From NCBI GenBank assembly GCA_024226935.1, contig JAAELK010000423.1, forward strand, positions 27,426 to 91,425: a stretch of DNA of 64,000 nucleotides, given 5' to 3'. Positions 37,055 to 46,469 of this stretch are shown piece after piece (positions within the stretch are counted from its first letter, which is position 1; the number at the start of each line of letters is the position of its first letter). Both the position numbers and the translations under genes were made by a program. This DNA is from Desulfobacteraceae bacterium. GTDB taxonomy: Bacteria > Desulfobacterota > Desulfobacteria > Desulfobacterales > Desulfobacteraceae. A model generated the notes under the pieces. The model worked only from the letters and a program-made list of their open reading frames with translations, was not told the DNA's origin and searched no databases.

Positions 37055-37891
37055 ATGTCAAAAAAGCAGCATTCTCCCGAAGGGAGTACTCTGGGTAAAA
37101 AAGTTGAATATATCAGTGAATATGATGCAAAATTATTATTCCCAATTTCAAGGAAGGGAAAAAGAGATGAAATTGGTGTTGATGAAAATCAACTGCCTTT
37201 CGGCGGTGTTGATATCTGGAATGGATATGAGGTTTCATGGCTCAATAAAAAAGGAAAACCCAAGGTGGCTATTGTTATTTTTACCATACCTTGCACAACT
37301 TCTAATATTATTGAATCAAAATCATTCAAGCTCTATTTGAATTCATTTAATCAAACCAGGTTTGAAAATAAAGAGCAAGTTCAGCAAATTTTAGAAAAAG
37401 ATTTATCCAAGGCGTTGGAAGGATCTTTAAAAATACAAATATTGCTTCCCGGGGAGTTTGGTAAATTGGCCGGGGGAAAATTTTCAGGAATTTGTCTCGA
37501 TGATATTGATACCCAGATAACCGATTATGGACTCAATCCAGATTACCTGGTAAGTGACAAAAATCATATTGCAAATGAAAGTTTATATACAGATCTTTTA
37601 AAATCCAATTGCCTGGTAACGGGTCAACCCGACTGGGGCAGTTTATTTGTTAAATATAAGGGACCTAAAATTAATCATGAAGGTTTATTGAAATATGTTA
37701 TCTCTTTGAGACAGCACAATGAATTCCATGAACAATGCGTTGAGAGAATTTTTACTGATATTATGGAAAAATGTAAATGTGAGAAATTAACTGTCTATGC
37801 TCGATATACTCGTAGGGGCGGTCTTGATATAAATCCTTTCAGATCAAATTTTGAAAAAGATGTTCAAAATAAAAAATTTGCGAGACAATAA
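37055..37891 (+). CDS. queF: NADPH-dependent 7-cyano-7-deazaguanine reductase (type II, bimodular)
   Basis: 278 residues, the length of the E. coli-type QueF with two T-fold halves. The N-terminal half has WNGYEVSWLN, and IPCTTSNIIESKSFKLYLNS. The C-terminal half carries the catalytic cysteine in SNCLVTGQPDWG and the substrate/NADPH segment LRQHNEFHEQCVE, ending with YARYTRRGGLDINPFRS. It reduces preQ0 to preQ1 for queuosine tRNA modification. AAGG precedes the ATG; a strong promoter is 50 bases upstream. Other queuosine genes are not in the window. Confidence 0.95.
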   Translation: MSKKQHSPEGSTLGKKVEYISEYDAKLLFPISRKGKRDEIGVDENQLPFGGVDIWNGYEVSWLNKKGKPKVAIVIFTIPCTTSNIIESKSFKLYLNSFNQTRFENKEQVQQILEKDLSKALEGSLKIQILLPGEFGKLAGGKFSGICLDDIDTQITDYGLNPDYLVSDKNHIANESLYTDLLKSNCLVTGQPDWGSLFVKYKGPKINHEGLLKYVISLRQHNEFHEQCVERIFTDIMEKCKCEKLTVYARYTRRGGLDINPFRSNFEKDVQNKKFARQ

Positions 37892-37908
37892 TTTGGGATG
37901 ATATTGTT

Positions 37909-39603
37909 TTATTCCAGCAACCAGGATTCATGATTATAAATGGTAAGCAGTACCGGATATAAAATTGTGTTGATCTCTTTTTTCCTGGTTGCAAGCAGGC
38001 CTTTGCCGAAAACCAATTGACTTTTGAACAGTTCCGGGGTTAAAAATCTGGTGTCTACCGAAAATTTCAGGGAGGCAATTTTTTCCATGATTTTGCTTTT
38101 TTGTATGGCGGGATGCCAGGCCAGATACCACCCCCAGTCGCCAAAGCTTGGTACATTTTCATGGAAGGCAAGGGTCATCAATCCTGCACTTTCAATGGTC
38201 CGGCCGATGCATAAAAAGCTTTGCTTGGCAAGATATGGGGAGGTGGACTGGACCACCATGATTCCATGTTGGGACAGATGTTGTTTGATTTTTTTATAAA
38301 ATTCCCGGGAATAGAGCTTGGTAAGTTCGGGGGTGGAAGGATCAGGCATATCCACGATGATCACATCCCAATATCCCGGGACCTGTCCTAAAAACAGATC
38401 TGCATCAATATTCATAACCTTTACATCTGCCAGGTGCTGGGTGGAAGGTGTCTTGCTTGCTGGTGTTTGATCGGAGCCACTCTTTTTTATGTTTATATAA
38501 ATTTGTCGGTCCGGCCCCGGGTTTATGCCTTTCCCCGATAGGGTTTTGACCCTGGCGTCCTTAAAGGCATTTTGGTTGATCCTGGTTAAAAGGGGGTGGC
38601 TGGCGGCCAATTTTGTCATGGCAGGATCCAGATCCACCAGCATCACCTCTTTGACTTGTTTATATTTCAGGACTTCCCTGAGGGCGCATCCGTCCCCTCC
38701 TCCCAGGATAAGGACCCGGTTTTTTATCTTGGCCAGGGCCATGGCAGGATGTACCAGGGATTCGTGGTATCGGTCTTCATCTGTGCTGCATAATTGGAGG
38801 TTGCCGTTTAAAAAGAGGCGGGTTTCATCAAAGGGTTTGTAGTGGGTTATGACGATGTGCTGGTATTGGGTGGTCAGGCTTTCTACAATGGGATCATCAT
38901 AGAGGGGTTGTTCGATTTTAACCTGCCATTGCCTGTTGTTTACGTATCCGTAAAGAATAGTAACCAGGGTGATTCCCATGAAAAAAAAGAGGAATATGTT
39001 TTTGGGGATCAGTTTTTTCCTGGTAAAATAGATAAAGGTGACCAGGGCCAGGAAAAAATTCATGCCGGCGGTTAAAAAAGCAGCTTCGGTGATGGGGGTA
39101 TACCGCAGGAGTATGAAAACATATATTAAGGAGCCCGCAAGACTGCCGATGTAATCGGCGGACAGGATGCTGCCAAGATTTGTGGATAGCTCCCGGCTGT
39201 AATCGTTATTGATCCGGATGATCACCGGGATTTCAAGTCCTATCATGATGCCGATAAGACTGACAAAAAAGTAGAGAACCAGACTATAATGGCCGGTATA
39301 CCCGTAGGACAGATAGGTGAGGGTGGGGGAAAATCCGCCTGCCAGGGCCAGTATGATCTCAATGCCGATGAAGGCATGGATGAGGTATGGTTTTGTTATT
39401 TTGGCCTGGATCAGGCTTCCGAATCCCATCCAGAACATCATGAGGCCTATGACCATGGCCCATTGCTCAAAAGCGTTACCAAGGATCATGGAGGCCAGGC
39501 TTGCCTGGATATATTCAAGGATGATGCCGCAGGCTCCGCTTGCAAACATGCAGGCGCATAGAAGTCCTGCGGCAAAATTAAAGGTTTTTTGCTGGGTTGT
39601 CAT
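37909..39603 (-). CDS. Membrane-anchored spermidine synthase-like protein
   Basis: 564 residues. The first about 215 residues hold seven or so hydrophobic segments. The C-terminal half is a spermidine-synthase-type domain: YQHIVITHY, LFLNGNLQLCSTDEDRYHESLVHPAM, the SAM motif ILGGGDGCALREVLKY and IIVDMPDPSTPELTKLYS. Aminopropyl transfer is the family reaction, but membrane-bound members are poorly characterised and may modify other substrates. Last gene of a six-gene minus-strand operon, 20 bases after the DUF350 gene. Confidence 0.85.
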   Translation of the reverse strand: MTTQQKTFNFAAGLLCACMFASGACGIILEYIQASLASMILGNAFEQWAMVIGLMMFWMGFGSLIQAKITKPYLIHAFIGIEIILALAGGFSPTLTYLSYGYTGHYSLVLYFFVSLIGIMIGLEIPVIIRINNDYSRELSTNLGSILSADYIGSLAGSLIYVFILLRYTPITEAAFLTAGMNFFLALVTFIYFTRKKLIPKNIFLFFFMGITLVTILYGYVNNRQWQVKIEQPLYDDPIVESLTTQYQHIVITHYKPFDETRLFLNGNLQLCSTDEDRYHESLVHPAMALAKIKNRVLILGGGDGCALREVLKYKQVKEVMLVDLDPAMTKLAASHPLLTRINQNAFKDARVKTLSGKGINPGPDRQIYINIKKSGSDQTPASKTPSTQHLADVKVMNIDADLFLGQVPGYWDVIIVDMPDPSTPELTKLYSREFYKKIKQHLSQHGIMVVQSTSPYLAKQSFLCIGRTIESAGLMTLAFHENVPSFGDWGWYLAWHPAIQKSKIMEKIASLKFSVDTRFLTPELFKSQLVFGKGLLATRKKEINTILYPVLLTIYNHESWLLE

Positions 39604-39623
39604 AATTTTTTAATTTCTTGTAA

Positions 39624-40514
39624 TTACATGGAATAGGCAATGATGACGGCAATCGCTGTGACAGCACCTTCCACAACTACCATGGCCGCTATGTTCTGGT
39701 CTTCTTTGATTTGTCTTGCCAGGGTGGTTGTGGGCAGCAGGATGCGGTCAATGAGGTTTCTGAAAATCAACAGCATGACCATGCCGTACACCGTATAAAC
39801 TCCGAAACCTGCCAGGTCATTGCCCCATCCGGTAAAGGGGCCTGATATGCTTCCCATCAGGATGATGCCAAGGGCAATGAGAATTCCGCCAAGGCCGATG
39901 CCTGCCGCCAGATTGTTTTGTTTGATCTCCTGTCTGACATTAAAGGGGGTGATCAGTTCATAGATCAACCCCAATACCAGCAGGGCAATCTGTCCCAGGA
40001 TAAAAAAGAGGACTGTACTGACAAGACCTTGAAAAAAACTGCCACCCCCTCCGGCGAGACTGCCGTGGAGGATAAATCCCGTGGCAATGTACATGCTGGC
40101 CTCCACTGTCCCAAGGGCGGTGTTTCCCATTGTTGTTCGCCCGTCTGCCAGGGTGAATTTTTTGATGCATTCAAGATCATTTTTCAGGTGGCCCATCATG
40201 ATAAAATCATTGATGAATCGGGATGAAAAAAGGAAACCGGTTATGATCACTCCATCCAGGATGAGCTGGATCAAATCCAGTAAAAAATTTCCGGATGTTC
40301 CGGACAATGCTCCTGAAAGGGCAATGGCAACGCCGAGATAAAGTCCTGCCCGGCGCAGACCCAGGGCGAGATTGCCATCATTGATATGACGGTCATCATC
40401 AAAATCCTTGGTTCGCCAGTCATCCACCTGTTTGACCAGCCAGATAAAGAAAAGACAGGTTATAGCATAGATGAATCCCTGGCTGATACCTGTGAGAATT
40501 GATGTGGTATTCAT
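39624..40514 (-). CDS. DUF350 membrane protein with two repeats
   Basis: 296 residues, about eight membrane helices arranged as two similar halves (first half LGLRRAGLYLGVAIALSGAL; second half NLAAGIGLGGILIALGIIL), the known DUF350 duplication (YjfL family). Function unknown; homologs occur with spermidine-synthase-like, DUF4178 and PspA or TelA genes. Ribosome site AAGGAG precedes the ATG. Confidence 0.85.
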   Translation of the reverse strand: MNTTSILTGISQGFIYAITCLFFIWLVKQVDDWRTKDFDDDRHINDGNLALGLRRAGLYLGVAIALSGALSGTSGNFLLDLIQLILDGVIITGFLFSSRFINDFIMMGHLKNDLECIKKFTLADGRTTMGNTALGTVEASMYIATGFILHGSLAGGGGSFFQGLVSTVLFFILGQIALLVLGLIYELITPFNVRQEIKQNNLAAGIGLGGILIALGIILMGSISGPFTGWGNDLAGFGVYTVYGMVMLLIFRNLIDRILLPTTTLARQIKEDQNIAAMVVVEGAVTAIAVIIAYSM

Positions 40515-40531
40515 GGTCAGTCTCCTTAAAA

Positions 40532-42193
40532 TTATTTGCCCTTTGCCTTGGGGCCACCGCCGCGAAGCTTTGTTCCACCGCCTCTGACAGAAGCTGTCTG
40601 GGATTTTAAACCCCCTGTTTTTGAAAAAGTGCTACTCTGGTATTTGGGTGATCGTTTTACAAAGCTACCCCTGGTACCATATTTTTGGTTTCCATTTTGG
40701 GTTTTCCCAAAATAGGGTTTTTTGTATCTGTAGTTATTTTGCCAGCTGTTCCAGGACCCATAGTGAAAATAGGAGGGAGGAAAAAAGAAGAGGTTGGAAA
40801 AGAATGCGTATCTGCCGTACCAGGACCAGAAGCTTGTACCGCTTGCATCTTTTTTCCATTCCCCATATTTGGAATTGCCCACATAGGCAAGCCCCGGTGG
40901 AGTGGCCTGGGCCAGACGATCCTGCTCAAAGACCCCATAGGGTTTTGACAGGATGGCCATGCCGAGAAATTCAAGGTTTTGTTGATAAAAGGACGGGTTT
41001 ACCTGTACCCAGTCGGTTTCAGAGGTTTTTCCGTCTTTTTCCTTTAAATATTTGTGATAATAGAGCTCTTTAGTGTTTTCAAGCCAGAAGGATGCGGCAT
41101 TATGATTTCGTGATGGCCATTGTTCCGTGGGATTTATTTTCAATTTGTTCCAGGTATCACCGATATTGTTTGAAAACTTGAGTCCGTTAAATCCAGGGGA
41201 CAAGGCTGCAATGGTATCCTGGTTACTTTCAGTCAGCTTTTCATATACCGATGGTGTTACCTTTCGTTGAAAGGTGACAAACCTGGGATCATAATAGTCG
41301 GAATTTTCATTCCAGGATTCGCGTTTGACTGTAACATAAAATTTAGTTTTCATGTCCTGGAGAATCTTTGTATAGCTTTCATAAAGCTGGTTCAGATCCT
41401 GTTTAAATGCAGGCTGTGTCTGTTCAAGGGTTTTAAAATCCCGGGACAGGGCATCGGCATTGTCGATGAAGGCGGCGTAGTCTGGATTCCCCTTGGATAT
41501 ATGGGCTTGATATTCCTTATTTATGATGTCCAGGCGGGCTTTTACATTTTGTTGAATTTTTAGGAAGGGAGCAAATCTGGCATCAATTTTTCCAGTTGTG
41601 TCGGGAAAGGACTCTTTAGCTTTTGCCACGGGGCCTTCTTTCAGATTGCTGACCTGCAAGTTGATTTTCTTGCCCATGGCCAGAGCCTTTGAATGGATAT
41701 CTTTGGTATTGTCCATGGCTTCCTTGAGTCGCAATAAGCGCTTCCCAAAGCCTGAGATTTGCTGTTTAACTTCCTGGATGACCTGTCTGATCCGTTTGAT
41801 CTGGGCCAGGACTTGGGAAGCCGCTTCCGGTTTGTTCTTTTTTAACAATGGGACCAGGTGGTCTTTGTTGAGTGTTCTGGCCCGTTCCAGCTCCTGGTCT
41901 GCTTTGATAAAAAGTTGATCCCAGTTTTCTTTCCGGGCATAGGGGGCAAACGGCTTAAACTTCTTCGAATTTTTAAAGCTGGTGAATCTTTGTTGGGCTT
42001 TGGCAATATCTTTTTGGGCTGATTCAATGGCATTGGGAAGAGCCTTGGCACTTTTTTTGATATTGTCGGGAAGGCCCTTGCCGCATCCGCCCAGGATCGA
42101 TATGACCAGGATTAACAGGGCTAAAATTTGCAGGCTTTGAATTCCATGGCCTTTGCCCGGGAGGATATCTTGGGTTTTTTTATGTGAGATCAT
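40532..42193 (-). CDS. Large lipoprotein of the DUF350/SpeE cluster, unassigned
   Basis: 553 residues. A signal peptide (hydrophobic residues about 22-34) ends in lipobox ILGGC. Residues 45-270 are lysine-rich and mostly helical, likely coiled coil (KDIAKAQQRFTSF; LDIINKEYQAHIS). A mixed region around 280-460 has many aromatic residues. The last 60 residues are low-complexity, rich in Gly, Ser, Lys and Tyr, ending in repeated RGGG units. I do not recognise a family for the whole. It overlaps the upstream gene by 14 bases, so it is part of the cluster. Confidence 0.75.
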   Translation of the reverse strand: MISHKKTQDILPGKGHGIQSLQILALLILVISILGGCGKGLPDNIKKSAKALPNAIESAQKDIAKAQQRFTSFKNSKKFKPFAPYARKENWDQLFIKADQELERARTLNKDHLVPLLKKNKPEAASQVLAQIKRIRQVIQEVKQQISGFGKRLLRLKEAMDNTKDIHSKALAMGKKINLQVSNLKEGPVAKAKESFPDTTGKIDARFAPFLKIQQNVKARLDIINKEYQAHISKGNPDYAAFIDNADALSRDFKTLEQTQPAFKQDLNQLYESYTKILQDMKTKFYVTVKRESWNENSDYYDPRFVTFQRKVTPSVYEKLTESNQDTIAALSPGFNGLKFSNNIGDTWNKLKINPTEQWPSRNHNAASFWLENTKELYYHKYLKEKDGKTSETDWVQVNPSFYQQNLEFLGMAILSKPYGVFEQDRLAQATPPGLAYVGNSKYGEWKKDASGTSFWSWYGRYAFFSNLFFFPPSYFHYGSWNSWQNNYRYKKPYFGKTQNGNQKYGTRGSFVKRSPKYQSSTFSKTGGLKSQTASVRGGGTKLRGGGPKAKGK

Positions 42194-42827
42194 CCTCTGG
42201 TGCTCCTTTGCTCATGATGGTGATTTGCCCGGGCTCCACGGATTTGGAAATATATATCTTGTATTCATCCCGGCCGGATTCTATCCATTCTTCAATGGTT
42301 AAAGCCAGGTTAGTCCCTTCATTTTTAAATTCATACATATAGACTTTTTCTTCTTTGTTACCACGTTGGTAGAGGGCTGCCCAGTCATCCTCATACCAGA
42401 ATTTTTCTCCGGCATAGACAATGACGTCTTTGTCCTTTGCAATCTGGTCCAGATCGTCCTCGTCCACACTCTGACCTTCGTCATCTTTGATATATTTGAA
42501 ACTGGTTCGTTCCAGGGTTATAGATATTTCCAGTTCATCATCAAACTCCCATTCAAAATGACCGATCTGGCCTGTTTCCATGCAAAGACAGGTGAGTTCC
42601 GTGACAAAATATTCCTGGCTGGTGGTAAAGTCTTCGGACATCTCCTGGTATCGGTTTTTTTCCTTAACATAATAGGTGTCACCAAAACAGGTGAAAAAAC
42701 TTCCCTTTCGGGCGTCCATCAGGGTAATATCTGCCTGATCCGATTCCAAAACCAGTTGTTCTTTTTCAAGGGTGCGAATAAGGGAAAAACGCTGGTCGAA
42801 GGATTTTTTGACGGCGGTATCAATCAT
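42180..42827 (-). CDS. DUF4178-like acidic cytosolic protein
   Basis: 215 residues, acidic, no membrane segment. Beta-rich pattern with two similar parts: GDTYYVKEKNRYQEMSED ... FFVTELTCLCME and AGEKFWYEDDWAALYQRG ... YMYEFKNEGTNLALTIEEW. This resembles DUF4178, which typically neighbours DUF350 and spermidine synthase genes; DUF2491 is an alternative. Function unknown. Ribosome site AAAAGGAG precedes the ATG. Confidence 0.6.
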   Translation of the reverse strand: MIDTAVKKSFDQRFSLIRTLEKEQLVLESDQADITLMDARKGSFFTCFGDTYYVKEKNRYQEMSEDFTTSQEYFVTELTCLCMETGQIGHFEWEFDDELEISITLERTSFKYIKDDEGQSVDEDDLDQIAKDKDVIVYAGEKFWYEDDWAALYQRGNKEEKVYMYEFKNEGTNLALTIEEWIESGRDEYKIYISKSVEPGQITIMSKGAPEDDLT

Positions 42828-42840
42828 GGGATCTCTCCTT

Positions 42841-44073
42841 TTATGTATCTTGACGCCTTGCGGTCAAGGAATCGGTTCTTGCCCTGAATCGTTCATTCAT
42901 TTTCCCCAGGGCAGTGGAACTCTGGGAGGCGATATTAATGGTTTCTTTGGAGATAAGAGCATAGGTTTCAAAAGCCTCTTCATAACTGTTGCAGGCTTCT
43001 TCCAATGCCTGGATGTTTACGGTCATGCTCTGGCTCATCCTGGCACCCTTGATGGCTGCAGCCCCAATGACTTTTGCTGTGTCCTTCATGGTTTCTGCGG
43101 CAGACTGTTGCACCATGTCCAGGTGTTGGAGGGTCTCCATCTGCTGTTCCGCCGCCACACGGACAGCCAGAGCATTTTTAACAGCCGTGGACAGAATCAT
43201 GTCTGTTCTTTGGACCAGCCGCCGCACCAAATGGGAATTTCTCACCATCATCTCTCCGCCGAACCGGGTTTGAAGATTGGAGTTGTCAATGGTCTGGAGA
43301 TCCACAACCGCCATGGCAAGATCCGAGGTCAGGGTGGTCAGGGCCTCTTTGATTCTGGGATCTTCCACGGTTTTTGTGTGGTCCATAAGTTTTTCCCAGA
43401 TGATCTGGCCCAGAAAAATTTTTTCCTGGAGTCTCGGCTGGATCTCTTTTAAGCTATCGCAGATGGTGGAAAGCTCCGAGGCATCAAAGGCCACCTGGTC
43501 GGCTTCATGGCGCAGATGGTTCCTGATGCCGTCAATGGTGGAGTTGACGGTTTCACGGCGTTGGGCAATCACTTGCAGGATTTCATCCCCCCGGGGCAGC
43601 CGGTTCACGGTTTTAGTGAACAGACCCAATATTTTTTTAGAAAAGGGCATCTCCTGTCTTCCGACCATGGTGGGATTGACCTTGTCCAGTTCGACTTTGA
43701 TGGCAAGTATATTTTTCCCCACGGGTGAAGAATCATTGGTGGCAACATTTTTTAGGACGTTGCCCATTTTACGGTCATATAGGGTGACCTGGGCCTGGGT
43801 CTGGTCCATTATTTCCTGACCCAGGGAAAAGACAAAGTTGCCCAGCTGCCAGTTTGATGGTTCCGATTTAACTTTTTCTAAAAAATCATTGGCTTCGGAT
43901 TCAATGGATTGGATATCTTCCACGGTCAGGTGTCCGGGCTGGACCGGTTCCAGGTTGGAAGGGGCCTGGACCGGGGTCAATGCTCCCTGGCCTGAAATTT
44001 GGGTTGCTTCTGATAGGATGGGGGCTTTGGCCTGGTTTGCAACATTTTTTAGATCCTGGGACATATCGTTCAT
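42841..44073 (-). CDS. TelA-family (toxic anion resistance) protein
   Basis: 410 residues, almost entirely helical, no signal peptide. The C-terminal half matches the TelA family (PF05816): VQRTDMILSTAVKNALAVRV, MVQQSAAETMKDTAKVIGAA, and INIASQSSTALGKMNERF. TelA homologs are associated with tellurite and envelope-stress resistance loci, though the mechanism is unclear. Ribosome site AAGGAG; 39 bases after the small membrane protein and 13 before the DUF4178-like gene. Confidence 0.82.
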   Translation of the reverse strand: MNDMSQDLKNVANQAKAPILSEATQISGQGALTPVQAPSNLEPVQPGHLTVEDIQSIESEANDFLEKVKSEPSNWQLGNFVFSLGQEIMDQTQAQVTLYDRKMGNVLKNVATNDSSPVGKNILAIKVELDKVNPTMVGRQEMPFSKKILGLFTKTVNRLPRGDEILQVIAQRRETVNSTIDGIRNHLRHEADQVAFDASELSTICDSLKEIQPRLQEKIFLGQIIWEKLMDHTKTVEDPRIKEALTTLTSDLAMAVVDLQTIDNSNLQTRFGGEMMVRNSHLVRRLVQRTDMILSTAVKNALAVRVAAEQQMETLQHLDMVQQSAAETMKDTAKVIGAAAIKGARMSQSMTVNIQALEEACNSYEEAFETYALISKETINIASQSSTALGKMNERFRARTDSLTARRQDT

Positions 44074-44112
44074 CGGTGACTCCTTAAGAGAAAAAAAATA
44101 GGGGCTGTTTTT

Positions 44113-44628
44113 TTAGGAAAATTTGCCTGCAAGAAAATGAGCCATGGTTTTAAATTCAGCAGTTTCATTGTTTTCAATGATATCCATGGCCCTGGCGGTA
44201 ACCTCCTGGAGGTTTTGGATGATTGCTGTAAAATTATCCATCTGGTTTTGCCTGCTTTCCATGGACAGATCACAAAATTCCTTCACGGTTTTGTAAAGAT
44301 GGGAAAGGCCGATTCTTTTAATTTCATAGGTCAATGCTTCTCCAGGATAGCGTTCAATCATGGCGGGAAGAATTGTTTTGAGGTTATCAATTGTTTTTTC
44401 GAGCCTGGAGATTATCTCCTTTGGTAAATCTATATCTTTTCTGATCATAAGGTTGAGTTTGAGTAAAACATTCAAGATTTCTTTGAACTCTTCTTCCGGT
44501 TTTTTTGATGGCGGTGGGGTAATTATTTTTTTAGATACTTTTATGCCGGTGGCCCTGAATCTTTTCATGATCAGGGCAAAGCTGATGACAGCAGCCAGGG
44601 AAATAGTTACAACAATTATTGTTGTCAT
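44113..44628 (-). CDS. Small membrane-anchored helical protein, first gene of the TelA/DUF350 cluster
   Basis: 171 residues. One N-terminal membrane helix (residues about 3-20) is followed by a short proline-rich linker (TPPPSKKPEEE) and a long helical cytosolic part. Not recognised; its place before telA recalls XpaC-like partners of TelA in other genomes, but I see no sequence proof. Good ribosome site (AAGGAG). Confidence 0.7.
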   Translation of the reverse strand: MTTIIVVTISLAAVISFALIMKRFRATGIKVSKKIITPPPSKKPEEEFKEILNVLLKLNLMIRKDIDLPKEIISRLEKTIDNLKTILPAMIERYPGEALTYEIKRIGLSHLYKTVKEFCDLSMESRQNQMDNFTAIIQNLQEVTARAMDIIENNETAEFKTMAHFLAGKFS

Positions 44629-45113
44629 CGAGTTTACTCCTTCGTATTAGGGGTAAGTCTTGTTATAATTTGTTTAAAAAATACAGACCCTATCTATTTA
44701 CAAAGCTGGAAAATTGTTAAAACCTGTAATAGATATACACAGAAGATAGGAAAAATCAAGCTTTCCTGAAAACCTTCTGTAGGAGGGTCGAGGAGGAATG
44801 TGGTTCATTGATTGAACAATTTTGACATCTTCTAAATTTAGTAGCTTTCCCCCACCCCCAAGGTAGGCTATAGTTGCCTTGGCAATTTTCTTTACGTAAA
44901 TCTCAAAGATATAGATGCAAATCAAAATATTTTTTCATGGATAATGTTAGGAAAGATTTAAGTACCTTTTATTTCCTTAAAAAGTTTCATAATAATAATA
45001 CACTCCTTTTGAAAACAAATAGCTTTTTTAGAAACGAAATCTTGATGGGATTTTTGATAGCTTTTGGCAGGGGCAGGTTCTATTGGTAAAACTGCACAGT
45101 GTTTTACCAGAAA
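44629..45113. other. Intergenic region between the TelA cluster and a small ORF
   Basis: 485 bases, AT-rich. No supported gene; the open frames are short and lack codon-like composition. It presumably contains the promoter of the minus-strand six-gene operon, but no clear -10/-35 pair stood out. Confidence 0.35.
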
Positions 45114-45320
45114 TCAGGAGAGAAAAACTTCAATCAATATCTTGATACGCTCCTGTTTTGGAAGGTCTGATAATTGTAAATAGGGGATCTTAAAAACAGG
45201 GTCGAATTTTTCAGGGGTATCGAGATGTTGAATAAAAAAGATTTTGGCTTCTGCATAATCCCACCCTTGAAAGGTGCAGATGTCATGAAAAATATTTTTT
45301 ATTTCTGCAACAGTGTCCAT
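45114..45320 (-). CDS. Small hypothetical protein (68 residues)
   Basis: From the ATG at 45320 (MDTVAEIKNIFHDI); a longer start at 45365 is possible. Acidic-aromatic composition with regular helix pattern, no membrane segment, not recognised. No convincing ribosome site. A perfect 9-bp inverted repeat (AATAATTGA/TCAATTATT, 45370-45394) lies just upstream. Confidence 0.4.
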   Translation of the reverse strand: MDTVAEIKNIFHDICTFQGWDYAEAKIFFIQHLDTPEKFDPVFKIPYLQLSDLPKQERIKILIEVFLS

Positions 45321-45479
45321 ATAATAAAGATAAAAGTTGAGAATAGGTAAGTCAAGCGGTACCACTCAGAATAATTGATACAAGTTCAATTATTGATAAA
45401 ATTTGTGCGCTTATCATCGTTTCATACAAAAGATGTTATTCTTTTAAAAAATAAGATAGTATGAAAAATAGGTAGGCCG

Positions 45480-46091
45480 GAAAGGAGGTTACCCATAAAA
45501 TGGCCGGATGATGATTTTTTTGGTACCATCTGTGTTATAGACAATAAAGAAAATGGGTATAGCAGTGATTTTAAAAAGTTAATTTCAGAGTTCAAGCTTT
45601 CAATTGAAAAAGATCTATACCTTTTATGTCAAAGGCAGAAACTTAGGTTTTATGCCGAAATGGACAGTTTGACCTCGGTGTATAACCGCAGAAAAATCGA
45701 ATCTATTATTTTAAATGAATTTAGCCGGAGCAAAAGAAACAACAACTCTTTTTCCCTTGCCATTTTTGACCTTAATAATTTTAAAGCTATAAATGATACA
45801 AAAGGTCATAATGTGGGTGACGCTGTTTTAAAAGCATTTGCCAGGGCAATAAATACAAGAATCTGATCGGTTGATTCCTTTGGTTGGTGGAGAGGAGATG
45901 AGTTTATCCTGATCTGTCCGGACACGGATAAAACAGGTATTGATACTTTACTTAATACTTTGGATCTATCGGTAAAAGTTGATATGGATAAAATCACCTC
46001 AAATTCGGGTTTTAGTTATGGTGTTTCCAAATTGACATCTTCATCCCGCAAAATTATTAGATCTCATATTTATGATTGGGCTTGCACATAG
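45480..46091 (+). pseudogene. Decayed GAF-GGDEF diguanylate cyclase remnant
   Basis: One frame reads, after a stop near 45460, the end of a GAF domain (LPIKWPDDDFFGTICVID), then a GGDEF domain starting MDSLTSVYNRRKIE with FDLNNFKAINDTKGH. An in-frame TGA at 45864-45866 interrupts it. The frame then continues directly with RGDEFILICPDTD (signature RGDEF) to a TAG at 46089. The N-terminal sensor half and the C-terminal GGDEF helix are missing. No start codon exists for the GAF part. It is a pseudogene by truncation plus nonsense mutation. Confidence 0.75.
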
Positions 46092-46469
46092 TAGCTTGCT
46101 CTAATTGTTATTTTTTTATACAATACAGGTCTATATTGTATAATTTTTAATTTATTTTTCAATCCCGGTTTACATGGGCTCACCGTGGGACGCCTATAAA
46201 GAAACTTGACTTTGGGAACTTAATGTTTACTTCATATAGCCAAGATAAATATATAAAATCAAACCCGTAACAGGGCTATTTGGAATAAAATTAATGAATA
46301 ATGAACCGGGTTTGCTTTTAGCAGATCCGGTAAAACCGTTGCTGCATATGATCCTTCCCCGGCAGGGGTGCAGCTGACACAAAAAAACGGTGTCTAAATA
46401 AATACAAGTTTTTAGATTTCCATGAAATCGTCCACCCCGTATCATTTATGAGGAAAGCAACAGGAGAAT
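46092..46469. other. Intergenic region upstream of bipA
   Basis: 378 bases. No gene recognised. CCGG and TTGCT/AGCAG segments around 46308-46332 can form an imperfect hairpin. A structured bipA leader is possible but not demonstrable by eye. Confidence 0.3.

Noticed and set aside
45864..45866. In-frame TGA in the GGDEF gene as a selenocysteine codon
   Set aside because: The position is not a catalytic cysteine in this family, no selenocysteine insertion hairpin is evident, and both gene ends are missing.
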